64,000 nucleotides of DNA from Microcoleus sp. FACHB-61 (GTDB lineage: Bacteria; Cyanobacteriota; Cyanobacteriia; Cyanobacteriales; Microcoleaceae): contig JACJNY010000079.1 in assembly GCA_014695295.1 (NCBI GenBank), positions 44,320-108,319 of the forward strand, in the 5' to 3' direction. Below the pieces are notes generated by a model. The model was not told the origin of the DNA. It did not search any database and saw only the letters and a program-made list of their open reading frames with translations. Shown in pieces: positions 1-8,800 of the stretch; position 1 is the stretch's first letter; every line of letters begins with the position of its first letter. The position numbers and the translations under genes are program-made.

Positions 1-504
1 GCCAAGGCCCTGGAACTGGAAACCGAGAACCCGGAGGCGCTGCTGGCCGAAATTGAGGCGATCGCCACTGAAAGCGGCCATCTCCGCTGTCGGTTGAACG
101 TTCCCGAAGTCAAGGAAATTTTGGAAAGGCTGGTTTGGCGCTCGCTAGACACGCTGCTGCAAGCTGGATCGGGCGCGGAGGATCGCTCGCCTGTCAATTT
201 AGAAGCTGATATCCGCACGATCGAGCGTTTGATTGCGGTGGGCGATCGGCTGAGTCTGGGTTTGTGTCTGGATCGATCGGAGGAACTGTATTTCAATTCT
301 CTCTACAGTCAAATTGTGCCTCTGTGTTTGGGCTGGCTGCAACTGCAAGAGGTGTCGGCGGGCGACAGTGTGGTCGCTGCCGTTGCCTTGGGGATTGCAG
401 GTTCCGGCGCCGGCTGGGACTTGCCTTCGATCCGGCAGTTGCTGGAGTTGGGTCAAACCTTGGGCGTTGATGTTGAGTGTTGGTTAAATCAGTTAAGTAA
501 ATAG
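1..504 (+). CDS. C-terminal part of a cyanobacterial protein, possibly GH57/DUF3536 type (5' end outside window)
   Basis: The frame is open from the first base of the window to a TAA stop, so this is the last 167 residues of a longer protein. A TTG codon at 94 exists, but coding continues upstream of it and it is not taken as the start. The visible part is helical and leucine-rich, with no membrane segment and no catalytic motif that I can identify. It ends in a pattern (LGQTLGVDVECWLNQL) that resembles, from memory, the tail of the DUF3536 region of bacterial glycoside hydrolase family 57 proteins. That assignment is weak. The following 275 bases up to ftrV hold no other gene. Confidence 0.5.
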   Translation, partial: AKALELETENPEALLAEIEAIATESGHLRCRLNVPEVKEILERLVWRSLDTLLQAGSGAEDRSPVNLEADIRTIERLIAVGDRLSLGLCLDRSEELYFNSLYSQIVPLCLGWLQLQEVSAGDSVVAAVALGIAGSGAGWDLPSIRQLLELGQTLGVDVECWLNQLSK

Positions 505-708
505 TTTCCTGATTAGCCAAATCAATTCCCGCCCTTGAGAATCCGCTTGATCGGGGTTTAAATCCCGATCGGATCTGCGGGATCAACCGAGGATCTATCG
601 GCATGGAGGCTTCCCGGGATCGCGGCTGGCGATCGAAGCACCGACAGAACACCGACAAGTTTCTTTGAGTTTTCGCTGTACTTGTGTGGGAAGATAAAAA
701 GACTGTCC

Positions 709-745
709 GCAAAGCCTACAGGTGTTCTGCACCAGTAGGCTTTGC
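709..745 (+). promoter_or_regulatory. Strong hairpin in the leader of ftrV
   Basis: The arms GCAAAGCCTAC (709-719) and GTAGGCTTTGC (735-745) are perfectly complementary. Inside them GGTG pairs with CACC around a short loop, with one A/A mismatch. The hairpin ends 34 bases before the ftrV ATG. No T-run follows, so an intrinsic terminator of the upstream gene is less likely than a structured 5' leader. Its function is unknown. Confidence 0.55.
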
Positions 746-779
746 AGAGTTTTGAAGAGAGAACACTAAATATAAGTCT

Positions 780-1013
780 ATGAAAGTTGGCGATCGCGTT
801 TGCATTAAAAACTCTGTTGTTGTCTACCACCACCCTGAAAATCGCAGTCAACCATTTGATATTAAGGGTATGGAAGGAGAAGTCGTGGCGATCGTTCACG
901 AATGGCACGGCCGACCTGTCAGTGCTAATTGGCCGATTCTAGTACAATTTGACAAAAAATTTCGAGCTCACCTGAAAGAGGATGAGGTCGAATTGATATC
1001 TTCGGAAGTCTAG
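780..1013 (+). CDS. ftrV: Ferredoxin-thioredoxin reductase, variable chain
   Basis: This 77-residue protein is the small non-catalytic subunit of ferredoxin:thioredoxin reductase. That enzyme passes electrons from photoreduced ferredoxin to thioredoxin and so switches Calvin-cycle and other enzymes in the light. The whole length matches the family: an SH3-like barrel opening MKVGDRV, then VVVYHHPE, the GMEGEV turn, the W-x-GRPVS segment and a closing VQFDKKFRAHL strand. The size is typical for cyanobacteria. The catalytic Fe-S chain (ftrC) is not in this window. The gene is monocistronic here, and a strong hairpin sits just upstream of the start codon. No clear Shine-Dalgarno sequence precedes the ATG. 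Confidence 0.95.
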   Translation: MKVGDRVCIKNSVVVYHHPENRSQPFDIKGMEGEVVAIVHEWHGRPVSANWPILVQFDKKFRAHLKEDEVELISSEV

Positions 1014-1066
1014 CTGTCTCAAAAGTTGAAGCCGGAGCCCTAAGACAATATCAAATCCGGTCAATC

Positions 1067-1100
1067 GATTTTAGATTTTAGATTTTAGATTTTAGATTTA
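1067..1100. repeat. Heptamer tandem repeat (GATTTTA), STRR type
   Basis: Four to five head-to-tail copies of GATTTTA lie downstream of ftrV. The same unit or its complement (TAAAATC) recurs near 1666-1682, 4629-4668, 17862-17892, 23927-23958 and 61275-61300, always between genes. Short tandemly repeated heptamers of this kind are well known in filamentous cyanobacteria. Confidence 0.85.
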
Positions 1101-1212
1101 CTCCACAGATGAATCTGGGAGTTTGAACAAGGGTCTAAAATTTTCGGCCGATCGCGACTCCTGTCCTTGGCAAGTATCCGTCTTTGGACGGGGGTCATAT
1201 AACTGTTGTAGA

Positions 1213-1284
1213 GTTTGTAGTGAGGACTTCAGTTTTTTCTGTGGCTTTTAGTCGATCGGCTGGGCTAAAGTCCTTACTACAAAC
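1213..1284. repeat. Dispersed palindromic element, copy 1
   Basis: The left arm GTTTGTAGTGAGGACTT is answered by AAGTCCTTACTACAAAC at the right end, with about 38 bases between. Related inverted repeats occur at 26017-26079 and 30702-30759. This looks like a small non-autonomous hairpin family. It accounts for most of the gap between ftrV and the next gene. Confidence 0.75.
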
Positions 1285-1303
1285 CATCTTTTTTGTTCAC
1301 TCC

Positions 1304-1537
1304 TTAATTTTTCGACCGTCCGCGGCTGAACCAACCGAAGATATTCAAATCTCCCTGCATTTTCTGCAATTCCTGCTGATGCTGCTTGGCTGTAGCGTAA
1401 TACCACTGGCAGTGAAGTTCTAGTTCTTTACGGTACTTAATTTCGTCGTAAAACTCGCGGACAATTTGGTGTCTCTGAAAAATTTCGGCCGCGGGAGTCG
1501 GTTCTGGGGCAATGTTTTGCAACTCGTGGGGCAGCAT
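1304..1537 (-). CDS. Small conserved-looking hypothetical protein
   Basis: A 77-residue soluble protein beginning MLPHELQNI, with a central charged helical stretch rich in Q, E, K and aromatic residues (FYDEIKYRKELELHCQWYY) and a basic tail. There is no signal peptide, membrane segment or recognisable motif. The ATG lies just after a short AT-mixed leader, and the overlapping alternative frame on the same strand (1420-1602) has poorer composition. I do not recognise a family. The composition suggests a real gene, perhaps confined to cyanobacteria. Confidence 0.5.
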   Translation of the reverse strand: MLPHELQNIAPEPTPAAEIFQRHQIVREFYDEIKYRKELELHCQWYYATAKQHQQELQKMQGDLNIFGWFSRGRSKN

Positions 1538-1685
1538 GATTGTTTGGGGGCGACTGTGGCTAATATTGGCTGTAATGACTTTAAGCTAGCACACTCAATC
1601 AATTTTGGATTTGGGAAGTGACTTCACGGTTGAGACTACTTGAATTCTTCAATCCAAAATCCAACATCTAAAATCTAAAATTCTG

Positions 1686-2480
1686 TTAAAGCCATCCCCG
1701 CAGACGATAAACGATTAAGCCGATGTATTCTTTCAAAGCTTTAGTTGACTGGTGTAACTGATAGGTATCCGGCAATAAATCCAGTGCGACTGCTTGCCAA
1801 TTGCTTTGGGATGCTGCGATATCCTGCTGCGTTATTTGAAAGTCTGTTGGTGCGGCAATAACTTTTATTCCCTGACGCTGGAAAATTAAGAGCGATCGAG
1901 TCATGTGCATCGCCGATGTCACTAGCAAAACCGGCCCTTTTATAGCTTTAGCATCTAAAATTTTCCGCACGTTGACAGCATTTTGATAAGTGTTGTGTGA
2001 ATCGGGGTCTTGCAGAATTGCTGATGCCGGTACACCCATTGTTTGGGCAATTTCTGCCATGTCTGCCGATTCGGGAGCTCCGCCGCCTTTCCAATCTACT
2101 CTACCGCCGCTGAGAATTAGCAGAGAAGCTTTGCCTTGCCGGTAAAGTCGGGAACCGTAGATTATTCGATCGCCCGCTTCCGCTAATTCTACCCAAGGAC
2201 GGGGAGGTAAAGCTGCTTTGACACCGCCGCCCAAGACTATAATCGCTTCAGCTTGGGGGAGTTCGGCGGTTGGTAAGTTTTGCCATTCGAGCGATCGAAC
2301 TAACGATTTTGAAACCCAACCGCTACTTCCGAGCAGTAAAATAATTAAAGCCGCAGCAATTGGCGCCACCGCCCATCTGGGACGCTTCCAAAGTGTTATT
2401 AAAGCAGCCATCATTAACAGGCAACTCAACCCCAAAGGATAAATAAACAGCGGCAGGAGTTTCGACAGAAATACAAACAT
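1686..2480 (-). CDS. YdcF/ElyC/SanA-family membrane protein (DUF218)
   Basis: This 264-residue protein has two N-terminal membrane helices (about residues 5-25 and 33-55) followed by a DUF218 domain. Hallmarks are the first strand EAIIVLGGGVK (about 78), the LSGGRVDWKG loop followed by PESADMA (about 125-145), HNTYQNAVNV (about 162-171) and LVTSAMHMTRS (about 187-197). Relatives such as ElyC and SanA of E. coli affect envelope integrity and peptidoglycan or lipid-carrier metabolism, but the reaction is not settled. The length is normal for the family. The gene stands alone, with short intergenic repeats on both sides. Confidence 0.85.
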   Translation of the reverse strand: MFVFLSKLLPLFIYPLGLSCLLMMAALITLWKRPRWAVAPIAAALIILLLGSSGWVSKSLVRSLEWQNLPTAELPQAEAIIVLGGGVKAALPPRPWVELAEAGDRIIYGSRLYRQGKASLLILSGGRVDWKGGGAPESADMAEIAQTMGVPASAILQDPDSHNTYQNAVNVRKILDAKAIKGPVLLVTSAMHMTRSLLIFQRQGIKVIAAPTDFQITQQDIAASQSNWQAVALDLLPDTYQLHQSTKALKEYIGLIVYRLRGWL

Positions 2481-2647
2481 TCAGCAAGTAATTCAAATTG
2501 CTAGTTAGCGGTAATGGGTAATCGACCCTCGCTAATCTGTAATTAGTAATTTAGGTTGCGGGAGTTGTTAACTTTTAGCATTGAGTTTTGAATTCTGAAC
2601 TCTTTAACTTAAAGCTTAAAACTCAATACTAAAAACTATTTTCGGTG

Positions 2648-2974
2648 CTAGCGACGATCCTCTGGCCCAGACAACCAGTCTAACAATGTAGGAGCTTCAC
2701 GCCTAGAGGTTTTGCTATATAGTTTGCTCTCCGTTTCCACTACTTCTTTATTGAGGATAGCATCCGAGGTTTTATCCTTGGAACGCATATTCGGGTTGAG
2801 TAGTAGTTCGTTGTGCCACCAAGCGACAATTAAACCTGCTGCCACGCCGCCGATGACACCAAGACCGAGACTCACGGGCAGGTTACATCCTACTAAGCGA
2901 AACCCAACGGTAAACAACACAAACCATATCAGCGCGGGGTTAAACCCCTTGGAGTCTCCGGTAAATTTTGGCAT
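2648..2974 (-). CDS. Small membrane protein of unknown function
   Basis: A protein of about 108 residues starting MPKFTGDSKGFNPALIW. It has two closely spaced hydrophobic helices (about residues 13-30 and 36-52, separated by a short GCNLPVS turn) and a charged cytoplasmic-type tail ending LDWLSGPEDRR. I chose the ATG at 2974 because the 19 codons upstream (to 3031) look like non-coding AT-rich sequence. No clear ribosome-binding site supports either start. The organisation is typical of conserved cyanobacterial orphan membrane proteins. No function can be assigned. Confidence 0.6.
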   Translation of the reverse strand: MPKFTGDSKGFNPALIWFVLFTVGFRLVGCNLPVSLGLGVIGGVAAGLIVAWWHNELLLNPNMRSKDKTSDAILNKEVVETESKLYSKTSRREAPTLLDWLSGPEDRR

Positions 2975-3060
2975 GAGCTGCAAGTTGTGTTTGTAATAAC
3001 ACAGAAAGATATTGACAATATTAGCAGACAATCAAATTGGCAAGGGCGATCGATCTGCAA

Positions 3061-4626
3061 CTACTCCCTACAAATCAAGTTTAATTGTACCTCTAAGTCT
3101 TGCGCGGTATCTACAATGTTTACAGAAATTTGCTCTAATTCTGTACAAGGTTCAAAAGCTGCTTGCTGCGAACTCAATAGTTCTGCCGTAGCGTCGGCAA
3201 TATCGCCCCTGCGCTGTTGCAGTCGTTCTCGCAATACTTCAATTGGTGCGGTACAGTAAATGATTTGCAGGGGCAAGCCGCGGGATTGAGCCCGATCGAT
3301 CGCATCGGTTCTCAAGTTTTGGCGATCGAACTTTGCATCTAAAATCACATCCCAACCTCGGTCAGCCAGAATTATCCCCAACTCTAACAATCTACCATAA
3401 GTCCGTGCCGTCATTTCATCCGAATACAAATTTTGCCCCCCGCGTTCATTTAAAGGAATTCCGCCTAAATGTTTGCGAACAGCATCGGATCGAATGTGAA
3501 TTGCCCCAGTGCGGCGAGCCAAATATCGAGCTGCTGTACTCTTGCCAGAACCAGACAAACCAGACATCAAAGTTAACTTTCCCGTGTGCGGTTGCGTGTA
3601 TTCCCAAGCCAGTTTATAGTAATGAGCAGCAGTCTGTGAAATCTGTGCTTTTTGGGCAGTTGAAATAGCGGTATCGTCCAACATTAACGAAGTTACTTTT
3701 GCTCTCACATAAGCTTGACGGCTCAAATACAGAGGCAACAGTTGCAGTCCTTCCCAATCTCCTGTTTGTTCGATGTAAGTATTGAGAAAAGCATTGCCTA
3801 AGTCTCTGCGCCCCCGCGATTCCAAATCCATTACAGTAAAAGCGACATCGTACATGACATCAACAAAGCGAAAAGGCTCGTTAAATTCAATGCAGTCGAA
3901 CAGTAATATTTTCTCTTGCCAGAATGCTAGATTCCGTAAATGCAAATCTCCGTGGCATTCGCGAATTTTATTTTTGGCAATCCGTAGGTTAAATAACTCT
4001 TGATTTTTAGCAAAAAACGCATCAGTATAATCTTTAGTTTCTTGATATTGTGTCTGAGTCTGCGGCCCGCCGATATATTTTTGCGAAATTCGGTAATTCT
4101 TATCTATTGTTGTGCGAATCTGACTGACTTCGCCAAATCGGCGAATGTAGCTATTATTAATTGCCGTGCTGTGAAAATTGGCAACTTCCCGCCCTAAGTC
4201 TGCCATAAGTCGCTCGGTCAACAGTCCGCGTTCCAACAAACTGAGCAACAGCGAATCTTGAGGAAATTCTCGCATTTTCAGCACGTATTCTACAGCAATT
4301 TCGTCAGAATTTATAGCAGGTAAGCTGCTGCCCAAGTGAAAAGAATCGCCAGTTTGAAGAATTGGCAAAACTTCTAGATAAATTTCCGGTGCAGTGCGCT
4401 GGTTCATCAGCAATTCTTGATTGCAAAAATGCTGTCTTTTATCCAATGTTGAATAATCGAAGAAGCCAAAGTTAACTGATTTCTTAATTTTGTAAACATA
4501 GTTTCCTGTGAGGATAACAAAGGAGCCATGAGTCTGAATTAGCTGCACTGGTTCTGTCACCCCGTGCGGGTAAAACCCGGGCTGCAACATTTGCTGAATC
4601 AGAGGTGGGAGACAAGTATCAGTCAT
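3061..4626 (-). CDS. Fusion of aminoglycoside-phosphotransferase-like kinase and P-loop AAA/gluconokinase-like domain
   Basis: This 521-residue protein has two parts. Residues about 30-320 have the protein-kinase-like fold of aminoglycoside phosphotransferases: the catalytic loop HGDLHLRN (about 224) and a following metal-binding segment LLFDCIEFNEPFR. Residues about 345-515 form a P-loop kinase domain with Walker A GLSGSGKST (about 353), resembling gluconate and zeta-toxin-like kinases. This two-domain arrangement (COG2187 joined to COG0645) is common in bacteria. The substrate is unknown, so resistance should not be inferred. The gene diverges from the PfkB kinase at 4779, and heptamer repeats lie between the two starts. 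Confidence 0.85.
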   Translation of the reverse strand: MTDTCLPPLIQQMLQPGFYPHGVTEPVQLIQTHGSFVILTGNYVYKIKKSVNFGFFDYSTLDKRQHFCNQELLMNQRTAPEIYLEVLPILQTGDSFHLGSSLPAINSDEIAVEYVLKMREFPQDSLLLSLLERGLLTERLMADLGREVANFHSTAINNSYIRRFGEVSQIRTTIDKNYRISQKYIGGPQTQTQYQETKDYTDAFFAKNQELFNLRIAKNKIRECHGDLHLRNLAFWQEKILLFDCIEFNEPFRFVDVMYDVAFTVMDLESRGRRDLGNAFLNTYIEQTGDWEGLQLLPLYLSRQAYVRAKVTSLMLDDTAISTAQKAQISQTAAHYYKLAWEYTQPHTGKLTLMSGLSGSGKSTAARYLARRTGAIHIRSDAVRKHLGGIPLNERGGQNLYSDEMTARTYGRLLELGIILADRGWDVILDAKFDRQNLRTDAIDRAQSRGLPLQIIYCTAPIEVLRERLQQRRGDIADATAELLSSQQAAFEPCTELEQISVNIVDTAQDLEVQLNLICRE

Positions 4627-4628
4627 AT

Positions 4629-4668
4629 CGATTTTAGATTTTGGATTTTAGATTTGGGATTTGGGATT
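4629..4668. repeat. Heptamer repeat (GATTTTA/GGATTTG variants)
   Basis: Tandem and slightly degenerate GATTTTA units occupy the divergent spacer between the two kinase genes. They belong to the same family as the copies at 1067 and 23927. Confidence 0.7.
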
Positions 4669-4778
4669 TGCTCGATTTGGGCTTGGGGATTTAGATAAAG
4701 ATAACTTAAAAAAAATAGATGTTGAGTTGAAGTCGATTTATTATAAAGTTGATAATTAGTGTAAACCAAAAATTACTG

Positions 4779-5795
4779 ATGACAGAAAACAATCAAGATT
4801 CCCGTTCGGTGGATGTGTTTGGCGTAGGCAATGCCCTTGTAGACATCCTAGCATTGGTAGAAGATGAATTTGTACTAGACCACGGGCTGAATCGCGGCGG
4901 GATGACGCTGATGAATTCGGAAACGCAGGGGGGGATTTTGCACGATTTAGAACACAATTCGCTGCAAATGCGATCGGGCGGTTCGGCGGCAAATACGATG
5001 ATTGGTTTGGCTCAGAGTGGCGGTAAAGCGTATTATTCGGGGAAGGTTGCTAAGGATACTAACGGCGAATTTTATAGGCAAGATTTGCTGGCGGCGGGAA
5101 TTGATTTTAACGTGCATCCTGCTGCTGAGTCTAAGGAACCCACTGGTACTTGTGTTGTGCTGACTACGCCGGATGCGGAACGCACGATGTGTACTAATTT
5201 GGGGGTTTCTACTACTCTGGCGGCGACTGATATTGATGTCGATCGACTGGCTCACTGCAAGTACAGTTATGTTGAGGGCTATCTTTGGGATGCTCCCGAC
5301 CCTAGAAAGGCTAGCATTGAGACGATGGAACAGTCTAAGCGTCTGGGTGTGAAGGTTGCTTTTACTTTTTCGGATGGCTTTTTAGTCGCTCGATTTGCTG
5401 ATGATTTTCACAAGGTAGTTTCGGAATATTGCGATGTAATTTTTTGCAATGCTGATGAAGTTCGGAGCTTTTTTAAGGAAGAATCTCTGGAAGAGTGCGC
5501 TCGGAAAATGAGCGAGATTTCTGATTTGGCTTTTATCACTAATGGGGATAAAGGCTGCATGGTGGTGGAGAACAAACAGATTGTTGATGTGGCTGGATTT
5601 CCGGTAAAGGCGATCGATACTGTGGGTGCGGGGGATGCTTTTGCGGGCGGTGTTTTGTTTGGAATTAGTAACGGTTTGAGTTCTGTACAAGCGGCGCGCT
5701 GGGGCAATTTCTTGGCTTCTAGGGTGGTGCAGATTCATGGGCCTCGGCTTGAGGGTTCTCAGGCTCATCTTTTAAGTGAGGTGATTTCTGGTTAG
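4779..5795 (+). CDS. PfkB/ribokinase-family kinase, probable adenosine kinase-like
   Basis: A 338-residue cytosolic sugar or nucleoside kinase that transfers phosphate from ATP to a hydroxymethyl group. It shows the N-terminal GVGNALVDILA strand, the substrate-side motif GGSAANTMIG (about 67-76) and the C-terminal PfkB signature DTVGAGDAFAGG (about 280-291), whose Asp is the catalytic base. Spacing and sequence are closest to the adenosine-kinase branch, but guanosine, inosine or sugar substrates cannot be excluded. The ATG at 4779 is preferred over an upstream TTG at 4749, because family similarity begins after MTENNQ. The downstream flank has a GCGATCGCC-containing near-palindrome that could act as a terminator. 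Confidence 0.85.
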   Translation: MTENNQDSRSVDVFGVGNALVDILALVEDEFVLDHGLNRGGMTLMNSETQGGILHDLEHNSLQMRSGGSAANTMIGLAQSGGKAYYSGKVAKDTNGEFYRQDLLAAGIDFNVHPAAESKEPTGTCVVLTTPDAERTMCTNLGVSTTLAATDIDVDRLAHCKYSYVEGYLWDAPDPRKASIETMEQSKRLGVKVAFTFSDGFLVARFADDFHKVVSEYCDVIFCNADEVRSFFKEESLEECARKMSEISDLAFITNGDKGCMVVENKQIVDVAGFPVKAIDTVGAGDAFAGGVLFGISNGLSSVQAARWGNFLASRVVQIHGPRLEGSQAHLLSEVISG

Positions 5796-5899
5796 GAATT
5801 GAAAGGGGCGATCGCACTTTTTGGATTAAGGGCGATCGCCTTTATATGAAGCCTTATTTCAAATAATGAGACTAAGGATTTTAAAGATTTATTATCTGG

Positions 5900-8800
5900 C
5901 TAAGTTGGTAGTTCAAAAAGCCTCAAATCATCCTTATTAAACCATTCTCCTTTGATGACAGCCAGGTATTCACCATTGGCAATAATGGCAGTTTTCGGTG
6001 GCTCAAATGGCACATTACCAAAAATTTCTACACTAATTTGACTGATATTTAAACCGTTGGTTAAACCAATACTACTGATACCTCGAATATCGTCTGTTCT
6101 GCCAAAAAGCACTAAAAGACCAGCCCGAAAATCCTCAATGATATCAACTTTATCTCGATTGGCTTGATCTGTAATAGGCAAACCTGTACCAGGTGCCAAC
6201 AGAAATAAACTCTTACCTAAACCACCTATTAGGATGTCTTGTTCTTTGTCCAATCCACCGAAAAGAACATCATCCCCATCGCCACCATCTAATGTGTCTG
6301 AGCCTGTTCCACCAGTGAGGATATCAATGTCACCACCGCCCCTTATTGAGTCGTTGCCCTTTCCGCCTTCAAGTACATCTTTTCCAGAATCAAATAATCC
6401 ATCACCCCCTATCAGTGTATCGTTACCTGCTCCACCATCGAGAGTGTCATCACCGCTGTCACCATTAATTTCGTCATTACCAGCATCGCCGAAGATTTTG
6501 TCATTTCCTGAGCCTGTAAAGATAGAGTTACCAGTCACCCCTAAAAGACCATCGAAATTACTTCCGTCTAGCTTGAGATCGCCTATATTGTCATCAATGC
6601 TACCGTAGACTATCTCATCATTTGCTGAGTTGGTATCCTTAACAGCAAGAAAGATTGGTCTATCTGGTGCTTGAACTGACAAAATTCCTTCATGAACAAA
6701 AACTTTTTTAGATAGACGATCGATAGGATTTGTAAGGTAAAAGTAAGCATTTTCTTTTGTATTGAAGCGCCCTCGATCAGTGAGGATGCGATCTTTGATA
6801 ATTTCTTGCTGGAGTAATCCTAACGGCTGATCCTTTTTTATCTGATTCAGCAAGTTTGTGAAAGTCTGAACAACTTGACCGTGTTCATTTACTGGCACGC
6901 TCAAACCACCAAAATCCATCTGGAATGACTCATCAGCAGTGGCAGCAAGTTGCTGATTTCCGGCAAGGCTTCGTGCTCCCACAAGTGCTAGAGAGTAATT
7001 AGAGACTTCACTAAATTTATTGGGCGAATCTGCTTGAGTATTTCGACCATCTAAATCATAGTCAACACCTCCAAGGGTTAGGAGATCGATGCTGCTTTCT
7101 GATGGCGGATCTAAAGCAGTAATAGTGTTAACACCTACTCCATTTGGTTTTATTTCGTTGCCTTTGTCATCTTTGAAGCCTTCTTTGTAGAGGCGACCAA
7201 TTTCACCGCTGACTAATGATCCCAGACTATGACCTATTAAGTTTAGATTTTCGCTAGCTGCCCCAGAATCTATTTTTAATTTGTTTAGTAGTTCCGTGAC
7301 TACAAATTCTGCAACGGGTCTAATCCACTTAGCAGCAAAATAGTTACCTACTCTTAGAGATGACTCTAAATCGTTTTCATCATCATTAGTTAGGCGACCA
7401 TTAACAGAAGCTTGCTCCCAGTTTAAGAAATAAACTTTATCATTAGGTCGGACATTTGCTAAAGCTGCTGCTAGTTTGGGTAAGTTTCCCGTCGGCCCAT
7501 CATTCCACCCGTGAATAACAACCCAGGTTTTTCCTGTTTCAGTTTCTGACTCAAAGGGAGATGGTTGCTTATCTGTAGAGCTAAACAGTTTTAGCTCGAT
7601 TTCGCGCTTTTCCCGAGAAAAATTGTCGGGATCTGTGATTTCAAACTTTGTACGACCCAAGACTCCATAAGGAAAAGATCCGGCACCTTCACCAAGTTTT
7701 GGAACAGCATAAGCGGCTCCTACTGCTGTAGCAAGTCCAGCTAATGGGTTAACAAAGGTTACTCCTATTGCACCACCAAGAAGACCCCCAGCCGTTGCTA
7801 CCAAAGTCTGTTGCAATAAAAAATCATCAGGCGATAATTTGAAGTCACCAGTTACAGAACCTTGTATGACTGCGGGAGGGTTGTTGACTGACGTGGGAAC
7901 TCGCTCTGTAACAATATTAATCTTCGTGTCGCCAAAGCCAAGAGCCCGCAAGTTCAAAGTATCATCACCACCTTTGCCATCAGACTTTAACTTCACCCTG
8001 AAAGTCAGCTTTTGTCCTGGCAAAACATCAGTAAACTTAGACGGTGTAATCTCGTTTACATAACCGAACTCATCACTAACTGGAACAACATTAATTTCTC
8101 TTCCAACTACGTCTAACCCTGTGGCTATCGCATCCACCAAATTAGAACTATCGGATTTTAATTCTACCACAGAACCAAATCCCAATCCATCACCATCGCT
8201 GTCATCAACCAAATCTCTGTAAGTGGCAATTTGATCCTCGGTGACTGCAAAAACGGGTACAAGATTAGCATTAATTAATGCTTGCCTAACTTGTGGAACC
8301 GATGGATAATCTTCTCCTGTTCCCGGCGGATTTCCATCAAGAATTGTGTCGAAATTATTGGGTTTGGTAATGCCAGCTTCGTTCCCATCTCCTGCCTGAT
8401 GAAATTCTGCATCTGTTGCTACAACAACGACACGGCGAGCACTGTCACGGAAACCAATTTCAATTTGACTGCGAAGTGCCGTTTGCAGTAGTCCTTCTAG
8501 CTGTGCTTCAGGTCCATCAAATGCTCCGCCACTTTCGTCGCGAACAGTTAAGTTATTTACTGTTGATTGTATCGCTGTTGCATCAGTAGTCTGTTGCTGA
8601 TTGAGACGATAGACATAATCACCACTTATTCCAAATGGATCTATAGGTTTATCTGTGAAAGACCCCACTCCAAATGTGCTGTCTGGTTGGCGCTTCTGTA
8701 ATGCACTGACTAAGTTTGGTACTAGCCTGCGTACAGTAGGCAAATCGTCAGCAAACGAACCTGAAAGGTCTTGCAGCAGAAAAACATCAAGCGGTAGCTG

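Noticed and set aside
1420..1602. Alternative small minus-strand frame overlapping 1304-1537
   Set aside because: It overlaps a better-composed frame and has no distinct start context.
6234..6608. Plus-strand frame rich in Pro/Ser opposite the RTX repeats
   Set aside because: It is the antisense reading of glycine/aspartate-rich RTX DNA.
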